Shown: positions 1 through 8,808, counted from the stretch's first letter. The stretch: 8,856 nt of DNA from an uncultured Odoribacter sp. (GCA_905193145.1 CAJJNP010000145.1:1-8856), one strand, 5' to 3'. Made by a program: numbers and translations. Notes: a model not told the origin generated them from the sequence alone.

Positions 1-105
1 GGCTTTTCGCAAACGGGCCGATGAAATCATTTTCATTGCTCCTGTAATTTTTTGGGAAGAATGTACAGAGTTAATCCTTCCCTTCAATTCACGCATTGTA
101 GCCAT
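1..105 (-). CDS. atpG: ATP synthase gamma subunit, N-terminal fragment (cut by window edge)
   Basis: Only the first 35 codons are present; the rest lies beyond position 1. The translation begins [20 protein letters not shown] and continues [15 protein letters not shown]. This is the conserved N-terminal helix of the F1 gamma subunit, the central rotor shaft that turns inside the alpha3beta3 ring. The start ATG (105-103) overlaps the last base of the atpA stop codon in a TAATG arrangement, a sign of translational coupling. A second ATG three codons later is possible, but the coupled one fits better. No Shine-Dalgarno sequence precedes it, which suits reinitiation after atpA. The motif and operon position make the identity nearly certain. 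Confidence 0.95.
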   Translation of the reverse strand, partial: MATMRELKGRINSVHSSQKITGAMKMISSARLRKA

Positions 106-1700
106 TACATTTGATTTAAATTATCATTAAACTTGTCTGCCACTTCTTTAGCTACATCTATCAATAATGTTTCAATCTTATCATCTAAATGCCCAATCTT
201 CAACTCATCCAAAACCTCTTTTCTATAACGAGAACGCATGATTTCCAAAAAATATTTTTCAAATTCTGCAACTTTGCGGAGAGGTATATGCTGCAACAAC
301 CCTTTCGTTCCGCAATATATTATAGCAATCTCTTCTTCGACCGGCATCGGTGAATATTGAGGCTGGATTAACAATCTGGAATTCTTTTTCCCTTTATCTA
401 TTACCATTTGAGTAACAGCGTCCAAGTCACTTCCAAATTTAGAAAAAGACTCCAATTCGCGATACTGTGCCTGATCAATTTTTAGAGTACCAGCAACCTT
501 TTTCATTGCTTTCAACTGAGCATTACCTCCTACACGAGAAACAGATACACCAACATTAATTGCAGGACGTATTCCTTCATTAAATAATGATGTTTCCAAA
601 AAAATCTGTCCATCTGTAATAGAAATGACATTGGTCGGAATATATGCTGAAACATCCCCCGCTTGAGTTTCAATAATCGGCAGAGCCGTAAGCGAACCTC
701 CTCCTTTTACAACAGGCTTTAAAGCCTTAGGCAAATCATTCATTGTTGCAGCAACTGCATCATTTGAAATAATCTTAGCAGCACGTTCCAGTAGTCTAGA
801 ATGCAAATAGAATATATCCCCAGGATATGCTTCACGCCCAGAAGGACGACGCAAAATCAAAGAAATCTCACGATATGCAACAGCCTGTTTTGACAAATCA
901 TCATATACAACCAATGCATGGAATCCACGATCACGGAAATCCTCTCCTATCGTAGCTCCTGCAAAAGGAGCATAATAACGCATTGCAGCAGAATCTGATG
1001 CATTAGCAGCCAACACAACCGTATATTCCAAGGCTCCATGCGTACGCAAAGTATTCACTAAAGCAGCAACAGATGAAGCTTTTTGACCGATTGCTACGTA
1101 AATACAATATACAGGATTTCCCTGACGGAAATTTTCTCTCTGATTCAATATCGTATCAATTGCTATAGATGTTTTTCCTGTTTGGCGGTCACCAATAATC
1201 AATTCACGCTGTCCCCTCCCAATAGGTACCATTGAATCCACTGCCTTTATACCAGTCTGCAAAGGTTCTTTCACAGGTTGGCGATAAATTACCCCAGGAG
1301 CTTTACGCTCCAAAGGCAAATACATCCTCTCGCCTTTTATCGGTCCGGCACCATCAATCGGTTCTCCCAATGTATTAATTACGCGCCCCAACAAATCATC
1401 ACACACACCGATAGAAGCTATGTGACCTGTCCGTTTCGCTGTAAAATTTTCTTTTACACAATCAGCTGCGTTCAATAAAACAATACCAACTTGATCTTCT
1501 TCCAGATTCATAGCAACTCCTCGAACTCCATTTTCAAACTCAATCAACTCTCCCGATGAAACATTATCAAGGCCAAAAACTTTTGCTACTCCATCCCCTA
1601 CTTCCAAAACAGTACCGATTTCTTCGAATTCAGCCCTCATATCAACTTGTTCCAACTTTTGTTGAAGAAGATCAGAAGTCTCACTTGGTTTTAATATCAT
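105..1700 (-). CDS. atpA: ATP synthase F1 subunit alpha
   Basis: A 531-residue non-catalytic nucleotide-binding subunit of the F1 head. Visible motifs are Walker A GDRQTGKT (170-177), the Walker B-type strand ALVVYDD (262-268), and the alpha/beta family signature [10 protein letters not shown] (380-389 region). It is followed by RVGG, whose Arg389 corresponds to the arginine that reaches into the beta catalytic site. Compared from memory with Bacillus alpha, there is an extra stretch of about 18 residues at roughly 312-333, just before [20 protein letters not shown]; Bacteroidetes alphas have this. The start ATG has no Shine-Dalgarno and lies 25 nt after atpH. An upstream ATG in that gap is out of frame. 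The stop overlaps the atpG start by 1 nt. Confidence 0.98.
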   Translation of the reverse strand: MILKPSETSDLLQQKLEQVDMRAEFEEIGTVLEVGDGVAKVFGLDNVSSGELIEFENGVRGVAMNLEEDQVGIVLLNAADCVKENFTAKRTGHIASIGVCDDLLGRVINTLGEPIDGAGPIKGERMYLPLERKAPGVIYRQPVKEPLQTGIKAVDSMVPIGRGQRELIIGDRQTGKTSIAIDTILNQRENFRQGNPVYCIYVAIGQKASSVAALVNTLRTHGALEYTVVLAANASDSAAMRYYAPFAGATIGEDFRDRGFHALVVYDDLSKQAVAYREISLILRRPSGREAYPGDIFYLHSRLLERAAKIISNDAVAATMNDLPKALKPVVKGGGSLTALPIIETQAGDVSAYIPTNVISITDGQIFLETSLFNEGIRPAINVGVSVSRVGGNAQLKAMKKVAGTLKIDQAQYRELESFSKFGSDLDAVTQMVIDKGKKNSRLLIQPQYSPMPVEEEIAIIYCGTKGLLQHIPLRKVAEFEKYFLEIMRSRYRKEVLDELKIGHLDDKIETLLIDVAKEVADKFNDNLNQM

Positions 1701-1725
1701 AATTATCGTCTTTATTCATTATACA

Positions 1726-2262
1726 CTATTGAACTAACTGTCTCATTAGTTCCCGCAATTCTCTACTTACAGAACAATCCAATTGCTTAGAATTTATTTG
1801 TAAAATAAAACCACCAACAAGAGAAGGATCTATTTGTTCTACATACTCCAATTCACGAAACTCACAATCTGCCACCATCTTCTTTATACGCTCTAACGTC
1901 AATTTGTCCAATGGTGCAGCCGAAACAATTTTTACACGCCCGATGTTATATTTTTTTCGATAAAGATACTGATACATCAAACAAATCGAACGTACATACA
2001 TCTCGCGATGATTCGCTATAAGCAGACGTATACCTCTCGTATACAACTCACTATTCTCTATTCCTATTGCCGTTGTTAATAAAGATTCTTTATCACGAGG
2101 AGAAAGTATCGGATTAAGCAACGCTTTGTGAAGATCAGGATGGGCGATATAATTCTGTTCAAACAATTTCAATTGCCCGTAAACATCTTTAGCAGCATCC
2201 AATTTTTGTGCAACTTTCAACATTGCCATTGCATAACGTCTCGCTATTAACCCTTCATTCAT
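1726..2262 (-). CDS. atpH: ATP synthase F1 subunit delta (OSCP type)
   Basis: A 178-residue peripheral stalk protein that links the top of the alpha3beta3 head to the b-subunit dimer. The N-terminal helical-bundle start ARRYAMAML (7-15) and the C-terminal family signature (139-153, VEQIDPSLVGGF core) identify it. The length is normal for the family. The gene starts 14 nt after atpF. Unusually for this operon it is preceded by a perfect AGGAGG (2275-2270) with 7 nt to the ATG. Four cysteines (94, 133, 163 and the region around them) are not family hallmarks. The stop is TAG. Identity rests on the signature and on its place between b and alpha. Confidence 0.96.
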   Translation of the reverse strand: MNEGLIARRYAMAMLKVAQKLDAAKDVYGQLKLFEQNYIAHPDLHKALLNPILSPRDKESLLTTAIGIENSELYTRGIRLLIANHREMYVRSICLMYQYLYRKKYNIGRVKIVSAAPLDKLTLERIKKMVADCEFRELEYVEQIDPSLVGGFILQINSKQLDCSVSRELRELMRQLVQ

Positions 2263-2269
2263 ATCAATG

Positions 2270-2275
2270 CCTCCT
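2270..2275 (-). promoter_or_regulatory. Consensus Shine-Dalgarno of atpH
   Basis: AGGAGG on the minus strand begins two bases after the atpF stop codon and ends 7 nt before the atpH ATG. It is the clearest ribosome binding site in the operon. Most other atp starts here (atpD, atpB, atpF, atpA, atpG) have none, as is usual in Bacteroidetes. It fixes the atpH start. Confidence 0.75.
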
Positions 2276-2276
2276 G

Positions 2277-2771
2277 TTAATTAGTTCTCAATTCATCCAG
2301 CATCTTATTAACTAATTTAACCTGCTCTGCATCATCAGCCAACTTCTCTCGCAATACTTTTCCGGCAATTTCCAACGAAAGAGAACTAACCTGTTTACGC
2401 AACTGCAATTCCGCTTCACGCTTAGCCTGCTCTATAGACAACTGCGCAGCCTCCATAACTTTTTTAGCTTCTTGAGCCGCCTCCTTACGAGCATTATCAA
2501 TCAAAGTCTGCTTCAATCGTTCTGTCTCTTGCAAAGATTCCAATTGCTTACGATGAGCTTCTTCCAGCATACTTTTAATTTTTGCATTTGCATTGTTCAA
2601 CTCATCTTGAGCTAGTTGTGCATTCTTCACGCCACTATCAATAAATTCTGCTCTCTGTTCTATGCTGCGGATAATTACAGGCCATGCAAATTTTGCCAAG
2701 ATGCCAAGAATTATCAAAAAAACTACGAGCATCCAAAACATTAACCCGAATTCCGGTTGAAAGAGTTCCAT
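2277..2771 (-). CDS. atpF: ATP synthase Fo subunit b
   Basis: A 164-residue single-span membrane protein forming the peripheral stalk. Residues 9-29 are a hydrophobic helix ending in KFAWPVI, which matches the membrane exit of other b subunits (KYVWPPL in E. coli, from memory). After SIEQRAEFIDSG comes a long charged, Ala/Glu/Lys-rich heptad-like stretch (about 45-140), the dimeric coiled coil. The C-terminal part (SLSLEIAGKVLREKLADD, 129-146) is the delta-binding end. The ATG follows the atpE stop by only 3 nt, so translation is probably coupled. No Shine-Dalgarno is visible. Confidence 0.97.
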   Translation of the reverse strand: MELFQPEFGLMFWMLVVFLIILGILAKFAWPVIIRSIEQRAEFIDSGVKNAQLAQDELNNANAKIKSMLEEAHRKQLESLQETERLKQTLIDNARKEAAQEAKKVMEAAQLSIEQAKREAELQLRKQVSSLSLEIAGKVLREKLADDAEQVKLVNKMLDELRTN

Positions 2772-2774
2772 AAT

Positions 2775-3032
<258 letters not shown>

Positions 3033-3065
3033 TTACTTTTTTAATAGTTCATTATTTATTTAATT

Positions 3066-4103
3066 CTATAATTGTTCCTCTTCATTAGTCACTGCCAAGG
3101 AAATAAAAATGGTTGAAAGCATAAAAAACACATACGCCTGTATAAAACAGATCATTAAATCAACAAATCCCATAAATGTTGCAAACACTACTGAAATAAA
3201 TGTAGTACCTGCCATCGCAGCCATTCCCAATGATGACATAATAAAAATCAAGGAAATTAACACCAATGTAATCATATGCCCACCCATCATATTTGCAAAC
3301 AAACGAATCATTAAAGCTATCGGTTTTGTCAACACACCAAAAATTTCAATAATAGGCATCATTGGCACTGGACACTTTAACCAAGTGGGCACATTTGGCC
3401 AAAATATCTCTTTCCAGTAATGTTTACGTCCGGAAAAATTCACCACAACAAACGTACATAACGACAATACCAAGGTTATGGAAATATTCCCCATCAGATT
3501 CGCACCTCCAGGAAAAATGACCATCAATCCCATTAGATTAGCAACTAATATAAAGAAAAAGACTGTCAATAGATAAGGGGCAAAACGACGGGCATTACTT
3601 CCCAATACAGATACTATCACATCCTTGTAGAGCATTTCCACAATCACTTCCATCACACCATTCATTTTACGAGGAGCTATCAGCGGATATTTTTTATACC
3701 AACGAACAAGCGGAAATAATAGTCCACACATAACAACAGCACATATCATCAAAGCCAATACATTTTTCGTAATTGAAAAATCCCACGGACGATATTCAGC
3801 ACCATTTGTTCCTACAGCAACAACTTTACCGGCATAATCTCCTCTGTCAGCCAAATAAAATCCCTCATAATTACCACCATTTTGCAAACGAGAAGAGCTA
3901 AACACATACCAATCTCCTGTTTCTGAACATACAATAACTGGAAGTGAAACATGTAAATCCCAGATATTCCATCCATATTTATCACCCAGATGCTCAAAAA
4001 TAGTTCCTTTTGGGTCAAATGTTTCTTGCCTACCATTCTCTGCATATACCACAGAGGCAAACAACAACAAACTTACCAACAATATATATCTTGAAATCTT
4101 CAT
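3066..4103 (-). CDS. atpB: ATP synthase Fo subunit a, with signal peptide and extra N-terminal domain
   Basis: A 345-residue membrane stator subunit that supplies the two proton half-channels. Residues 1-21 form a signal peptide (hydrophobic core ILLVSLLLFASVV, likely cleavage after VYA). Residues 22-110 are polar and predicted periplasmic, an extension absent from the E. coli protein. Membrane helices follow from about 113. The essential arginine is Arg267 in LMIRLFANMMGGH. The E. coli Glu219/His245 pair appears swapped, as His276 and Asp315, and the conserved Gln is Gln322 in IQAYVFFML. The gene sits 14 nt after atpC; many Bacteroides, as I recall, have an extra small membrane-protein gene in that gap. 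It has no Shine-Dalgarno. Confidence 0.97.
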   Translation of the reverse strand: MKISRYILLVSLLLFASVVYAENGRQETFDPKGTIFEHLGDKYGWNIWDLHVSLPVIVCSETGDWYVFSSSRLQNGGNYEGFYLADRGDYAGKVVAVGTNGAEYRPWDFSITKNVLALMICAVVMCGLLFPLVRWYKKYPLIAPRKMNGVMEVIVEMLYKDVIVSVLGSNARRFAPYLLTVFFFILVANLMGLMVIFPGGANLMGNISITLVLSLCTFVVVNFSGRKHYWKEIFWPNVPTWLKCPVPMMPIIEIFGVLTKPIALMIRLFANMMGGHMITLVLISLIFIMSSLGMAAMAGTTFISVVFATFMGFVDLMICFIQAYVFFMLSTIFISLAVTNEEEQL

Positions 4104-4117
4104 TAACAGCTACATTT

Positions 4118-4351
4118 TCAATTAATACAAACTACAACCTGATTGTCCAAAACTTCAACCACACCAGAATCAACACACACTTCCTTCTCTCCTTTTCCTG
4201 TTTCATAAACAATTTCTCCATGAGTCAATGTAGATATCAAAGGAGCATGGTGGTCCAATACAGTAAAAGTTCCCAACGATCCAGGCAAGGTCACCCGCAG
4301 CACATCTCCCTTAAACAACACTTTTTCAGCAGATATTATTTCCAGTTTCAT
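4118..4351 (-). CDS. atpC: ATP synthase F1 subunit epsilon, short form
   Basis: A 77-residue protein corresponding only to the N-terminal beta-sandwich domain of epsilon, which joins gamma to the c-ring. The start MKLEIISAEKVLFKGDV and the hallmark GSLGTFTVLDHHAPLISTL (24-42) are recognisable. The reading frame ends at VVVCIN. The roughly 50-60 residue C-terminal helical domain found in E. coli (139 residues), which inhibits ATP hydrolysis, is missing. The next gene starts 14 nt on, so this is a natural end and not a frameshift; short epsilons are common in Bacteroidetes. A purine-rich GGAGAGG lies just before the ATG. It follows atpD by 30 nt. Confidence 0.95.
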   Translation of the reverse strand: MKLEIISAEKVLFKGDVLRVTLPGSLGTFTVLDHHAPLISTLTHGEIVYETGKGEKEVCVDSGVVEVLDNQVVVCIN

Positions 4352-4353
4352 AA

Positions 4354-4360
4354 CCTCTCC
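4354..4360 (-). promoter_or_regulatory. Shine-Dalgarno-like site of atpC
   Basis: The minus strand just upstream of the atpC ATG reads AATGGAGAGGTT then ATG. The GGAGAGG run is close to the start (2 nt from its last G) and is the only other Shine-Dalgarno-like sequence in the operon besides that of atpH. Its close spacing makes its strength uncertain. Confidence 0.45.
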
Positions 4361-4381
4361 ATTAATTATTTGACCATTATT

Positions 4382-5905
<1,524 letters not shown>

Positions 5906-5930
5906 TTAGAAATTCATACATATACGAACC

Positions 5931-5946
5931 AACCTATCCATAGGTT
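5931..5946 (-). repeat. Short inverted repeat in the atpD leader
   Basis: AACCTA and TAGGTT form a perfect 6-bp stem around a 4-nt loop, 31 nt upstream of the first atpD ATG. It lies in the predicted 5' untranslated region and is not followed by a T-run in the minus direction, so it is not a typical terminator. A second hairpin lies further upstream. Function unknown. Confidence 0.45.
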
Positions 5947-5978
5947 TCATGTTCAAACAAGTAAAAAATGAATTATAC

Positions 5979-5995
5979 CCTTTTAGTGCAAAAGG
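5979..5995 (-). repeat. Inverted repeat between the small ORF and atpD (weak terminator or leader hairpin)
   Basis: CCTTTT and AAAAGG form a perfect 6-bp stem around a 5-nt loop. On the minus strand it is followed by GTATAATTCATTTTTTAC, so there is a T-run about 10 nt after the stem. That is too far and the stem too AT-rich for a confident intrinsic terminator. It may weaken read-through from the upstream ORF into atpD or be part of the atp leader. Confidence 0.35.
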
Positions 5996-6041
5996 AATAA
6001 CATACAAATACCCCACAATCACCACACTACTCAAGAAATCA

Positions 6042-6422
6042 CTAAATAATTAATTTACGCATCAATATATATATCCCACTATCATAATAGGAAGATAAAT
6101 GCCTCAAATATTGTGAAGAATGAATACTTAAATCAATTTTACAAGGTAGAACTCTTTTGCCCATCTGCAAAATACGACATGCCACATTTCCACTTGCATT
6201 ATTATCACTAGGAAGATCAAACTGACTACTGATAGCAAGAGACATCACAAAATGCTGAGAGTAATAAATTCCAATTTCAGAAGCACACACTTCATCCATA
6301 TGCTCTACTACATCATCATATACAACAGTTTCTAAACTTTGATTATCTGCTATTAAATGGCCTTTGATTTGTCCTAGCGGACAAATCAACAACAAAAAAA
6401 TATATAATAGTTGCGACCACAT
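6042..6422 (-). CDS. Small secreted protein of unknown function upstream of atpD
   Basis: I do not recognise this 126-residue protein. The N-terminus has a hydrophobic core LLYIFLLLICPLG (5-17) followed by polar sequence, consistent with a signal peptide, so export across the inner membrane is inferred. There is no good lipobox. Cysteines lie at 14, 46, 82 and 94; the last three could form a disulfide in the periplasm. The middle is acidic (ETVVYDDVVEHMDE, 31-44). The C-terminal tail is rich in Tyr/Ser and ends in basic-hydrophobic residues (YILMRKLII). An in-frame TAA upstream limits the start, and the ATG is the first available. A -7-type promoter box lies about 20 nt upstream. It points the same way as atpD, 142 nt ahead, and could be cotranscribed. 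It is probably real but may be lineage-restricted. Confidence 0.6.
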   Translation of the reverse strand: MWSQLLYIFLLLICPLGQIKGHLIADNQSLETVVYDDVVEHMDEVCASEIGIYYSQHFVMSLAISSQFDLPSDNNASGNVACRILQMGKRVLPCKIDLSIHSSQYLRHLSSYYDSGIYILMRKLII

Positions 6423-6441
6423 AAACTTTACTATATAATAA

Positions 6442-6449
6442 CAAAGATA
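6442..6449 (-). promoter_or_regulatory. Bacteroides-type -7 box for the small ORF and possibly the atp operon
   Basis: TATCTTTG on the minus strand matches the Bacteroides -7 consensus TAnnTTTG exactly. It would start transcription around 6437, about 15 nt before the ORF start at 6422. The expected -33 TTTG is only found at a 24-nt spacing (6477-6474), longer than the usual 19-21. AT-richness raises the chance of coincidental matches. Confidence 0.45.
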
Positions 6450-6504
6450 ACAATAATCTTATCAACTGTACTACAAATAATACAAAAATAATGCCAGAAA
6501 GTTG

Positions 6505-6512
6505 TATCTTTG
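6505..6512 (+). promoter_or_regulatory. Bacteroides-type -7 box for the DEAD-box helicase gene
   Basis: TATCTTTG matches TAnnTTTG exactly and is identical to the minus-strand box 55 nt away. Transcription would start near 6517, giving a leader of about 22 nt before the ATG at 6540. No clear -33 TTG is present at the normal spacing. Confidence 0.5.
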
Positions 6513-6539
6513 ACTCCAAATTTATTGTGAAGATACGTT

Positions 6540-7796
6540 ATGAGATTTGACGAATTAGACCTAGAAAATGAAATATTAGACGGTATTGATGCTATGAACT
6601 TTCAAGAGATGACGCCAGTACAAGAGCTAACGATACCGATTATTTTAGAAGGTAAAGACATCATTGGCTGTGCACAAACCGGTACGGGTAAAACAGCTGC
6701 CTACACCCTACCTCTTCTCAATAGACTTGTCCGCGAAGGCAATTCTGACAATCGGGTTCGTTCTGTAATTATGGTTCCTACCCGTGAACTAGCACAACAA
6801 ATTGATATGCAATTAGAAGGCTTTTCCTATTTTCTACCAATATCTACTACTGTCGTTTATGGTGGCGGAGACGGAGCCGGCTGGGATCAACAGAAAAAAG
6901 GCTTACTTATGGGTTCTGATGTAGTCATCGCCACTCCAGGGAGGTTACTATCGCACATTGCCAATAGCGGTATTGATCTTTCACACGTTAAATACTTTAT
7001 TCTTGATGAAGCAGATCGTATGCTAGACATGGGTTTTTTTGATGACATCATGCAAATCGTCAAACATTTGCCACAAGAAAGGCAAACAATCATGTTTTCA
7101 GCAACTTTACCTCCCAAAATACGCCAGCTAGCTAAACAAATTCTTCACAATCCGGCAGAAATAAATATTGCGATATCCAAGCCTAATGAAGCAATTGTGC
7201 AATCAGCCTATATATGCTATGAAACTCAAAAAATGCCAATCATATTGGATTTATTTACAAATAATCCAAACAAAAAGACTATCATCTTTTCCTCATCCAA
7301 ACAAAAAGTAAAAGACTTAGCATATGCATTAAAACGCCGCAAACTGAGTGTAGCAGCCATGCATTCTGACTTAGAACAGGAACAGCGCGAAGCAGTTATG
7401 CTTGATTTCAAAAACAGTAAAATCAATATATTAGTAGCAACAGATATTGTAGCCAGAGGTATTGACATTGATGACATTGCCTTAGTCGTAAATTTTGATG
7501 TACCCCACGATCCTGAAGACTATATTCACCGTATTGGCCGCACTGCACGTGCCAATGCTGACGGAGTTGCTATTACTTTTGTTTCTGAAGCAGAACAAGG
7601 CAAATTTCATAAAATTGAACAATTCATTGAAAAAGATATCTACAAAATACCACTTCCACCAGAATTAGGAGAAGTTCCTACATACAATCCCCAAGCTTTT
7701 GAACGCCGTTCGCACCATCGGAATAAACACAACAAAAAACGTTATTTTAAACCCAAAAGCAAAAGTACACCACAAAACAATAAAGGAGGCTTATAA
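6540..7796 (+). CDS. DEAD-box ATP-dependent RNA helicase, RhlE-like
   Basis: A 418-residue protein with the full DEAD-box motif set: Q motif with Gln28 (TPVQ), I AQTGTGKT (45-52), Ia PTRELAQQ (80-87), Ib TPGR (132-135), II DEAD (156-159), III SAT (187-189), IV IIFSSS (248-253), V ATDIVARGIDI (300-310) and VI HRIGRTAR (330-337). The two RecA-like domains unwind short RNA duplexes using ATP, probably in ribosome assembly or RNA turnover in the cytoplasm. The C-terminal 30 residues are strongly basic (RRSHHRNKHNKKRYFKPKSK), a likely RNA-binding tail. An in-frame TGA at 6528 and no other start in between fix the ATG at 6540; there is no Shine-Dalgarno. The last codons and stop lie inside the terminator palindrome. 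The exact subfamily (RhlE, DeaD, CshA) is an inference. Confidence 0.96.
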   Translation: MRFDELDLENEILDGIDAMNFQEMTPVQELTIPIILEGKDIIGCAQTGTGKTAAYTLPLLNRLVREGNSDNRVRSVIMVPTRELAQQIDMQLEGFSYFLPISTTVVYGGGDGAGWDQQKKGLLMGSDVVIATPGRLLSHIANSGIDLSHVKYFILDEADRMLDMGFFDDIMQIVKHLPQERQTIMFSATLPPKIRQLAKQILHNPAEINIAISKPNEAIVQSAYICYETQKMPIILDLFTNNPNKKTIIFSSSKQKVKDLAYALKRRKLSVAAMHSDLEQEQREAVMLDFKNSKINILVATDIVARGIDIDDIALVVNFDVPHDPEDYIHRIGRTARANADGVAITFVSEAEQGKFHKIEQFIEKDIYKIPLPPELGEVPTYNPQAFERRSHHRNKHNKKRYFKPKSKSTPQNNKGGL

Positions 7797-7804
7797 GCCT
7801 CCTT
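7783..7804. terminator. Bidirectional terminator between helicase gene and glsA
   Basis: A perfect 22-nt palindrome whose arms are AAGGAGGCTTA and its complement. It folds as a stem of about 9 bp with a TATA loop on either strand. On the minus strand it is followed by TTATTGTTTTG, T-rich enough for intrinsic termination of glsA; on the plus strand by ATACATTTTAAT, a weaker tail. It sits exactly where two convergent genes meet. The helicase stop codon (7794-7796) is in its loop, so the Gly-Gly-Leu codons are part of the stem. Confidence 0.75.
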
Positions 7805-7823
7805 ATACATTTTAATAATATAG

Positions 7824-8738
7824 TTAAAAAATCGAATTACCGATATCTGTGGTAAAACGTTCTAGCGTTTCAACCCCTATCAAAGAATTACCATGTTTAT
7901 TTAATTCAGGACTCCACACAGCAATTGACAAATTGTCCGGAATATAAGCTGCAATACCTCCTCCCACTCCACTTTTTCCTGGTAAACCGGCACGAAAAGC
8001 AAAATCACCCGATTCATCATAAAATCCACATGTCAACATTAATGCTCCTAAACGTTTCGCCTGACTACTAGTCAAAACTCTTTCCCCATTCACTGGATTC
8101 AAGCCGTGATTACATAAAAATAGAAATGCACGAGATAAGTCGACGCAATTCATAGAAATGGCACATTGATTACAATAAACATCCAATAAAGCGTCTACAT
8201 CATGCTCAATATTACCAAAACTCTTCATAAAATAGGCCAATGCCATATTTCTGTCTGCTGTAGCTCTCTCTGAACGTGCGATATCTTTATCAAAATATAT
8301 ATCATCATTCCCACATAAACCTCTCACAAACTCTAAAATTGCATCTTTAGGACGTGGATACAAACTCATCAAGCGATCTGTAACCACCAAAGCCCCGGCA
8401 TTTATAAAAGGATTTCTAGGAATTCCCTGTTCATTTTCCAACTGGACCAACGAATTAAAAGGATTTCCAGAAGGCTCTCTACCTACATATTTCCAGATTG
8501 CATCGCCTAAATGGCGAGTCACCATTGCCATCGTGAAGACTTTAGAAATACTCTGAATTGAGAAACGGACTTCAGCATCTCCCACTTGATAAAACTGACC
8601 ATCCAAAGTTGTTAGAGCAATTCCATATTGCTGAGGATTAACCTTTGCCAAAGCCGGAATATAATCGGCCACCTTCCCTTGTCCCCAAAAACTCTGCAAC
8701 TCGTTGTGTATATTTTCTATTACTACTTTATAATCCAT
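7824..8738 (-). CDS. glsA: Glutaminase (serine-dependent beta-lactamase-fold family)
   Basis: A 304-residue cytoplasmic enzyme hydrolysing glutamine to glutamate and ammonia. The catalytic S-x-x-K is Ser63-Ile-Ser-Lys66 in FSIQSISKVF. Other family blocks are NPFINAGAL (109-117), RSERATADRN (155-164) with Glu157 and Asn164, the Tyr188 and Tyr240 regions, and the glycine loop GKSGVGGGI (254-262). The length matches the E. coli enzymes of about 310 residues. I chose the ATG at 8738 (MDYKVVIENI). A 13-codon longer frame exists, but it would start with TTG in the T-run of the upstream tRNA terminator. In gut Bacteroides this enzyme is tied to glutamate-based acid resistance, yet no decarboxylase or transporter gene is in this window. 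It converges on the helicase gene. Confidence 0.95.
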   Translation of the reverse strand: MDYKVVIENIHNELQSFWGQGKVADYIPALAKVNPQQYGIALTTLDGQFYQVGDAEVRFSIQSISKVFTMAMVTRHLGDAIWKYVGREPSGNPFNSLVQLENEQGIPRNPFINAGALVVTDRLMSLYPRPKDAILEFVRGLCGNDDIYFDKDIARSERATADRNMALAYFMKSFGNIEHDVDALLDVYCNQCAISMNCVDLSRAFLFLCNHGLNPVNGERVLTSSQAKRLGALMLTCGFYDESGDFAFRAGLPGKSGVGGGIAAYIPDNLSIAVWSPELNKHGNSLIGVETLERFTTDIGNSIF

Positions 8739-8762
8739 CGCAATCCTATTAAAGGTAAGAGA

Positions 8763-8770
8763 CAAATATT
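8763..8770 (-). promoter_or_regulatory. Possible -7 box of glsA
   Basis: The minus strand reads AATATTTG, seven of eight positions matching TAnnTTTG, about 25 nt upstream of the chosen ATG and directly after the tRNA terminator. No -33 element is evident. This would give glsA its own promoter, which it needs since the terminator separates it from the tRNA gene. Confidence 0.3.
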
Positions 8771-8772
8771 TA

Positions 8773-8808
8773 TACAAAAAAAAGGGACTTTATTTCTAAA
8801 GTCCCTTT
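8773..8808 (-). terminator. Intrinsic terminator of the tRNA-Lys transcript
   Basis: On the minus strand a perfect 12-bp stem (AAAGGGACTTTA paired with TAAAGTCCCTTT) around a 4-nt loop is followed at once by a run of T, making eight Ts in a row with the end of the stem. It begins 2 nt after the tRNA 3' end. It is a textbook rho-independent terminator, oriented so that it protects glsA from tRNA read-through. Confidence 0.9.

Noticed and set aside
3109..3420. A 103-codon plus-strand frame inside atpB
   Set aside because: Antisense to the conserved membrane core of subunit a; its Ile-rich composition mirrors the hydrophobic helices on the other strand.
4118..4351. Frameshift or truncation of epsilon
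   Set aside because: The reading frame ends cleanly after the complete beta-sandwich and atpB follows 14 nt later, leaving no room for a lost C-terminal domain.
5972..5977. A perfect TATAAT on the minus strand upstream of atpD
   Set aside because: It resembles an E. coli -10 box, but the Bacteroidetes primary sigma factor recognises TAnnTTTG and there is no good -35 at 17 nt. In AT-rich DNA it is probably chance.
6483..6490. A further TAnnTTTG match (TATTTTTG) on the minus strand in the divergent region
   Set aside because: It lies about 60 nt from the small ORF within a homopolymeric A/T stretch with no -33 partner. The closer box at 6442-6449 is a better candidate.
8739..8777. An N-terminal extension of glutaminase starting with TTG at 8777
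   Set aside because: The TTG lies in the T-run of the tRNA terminator, and the ATG at 8738 gives the family's usual length.
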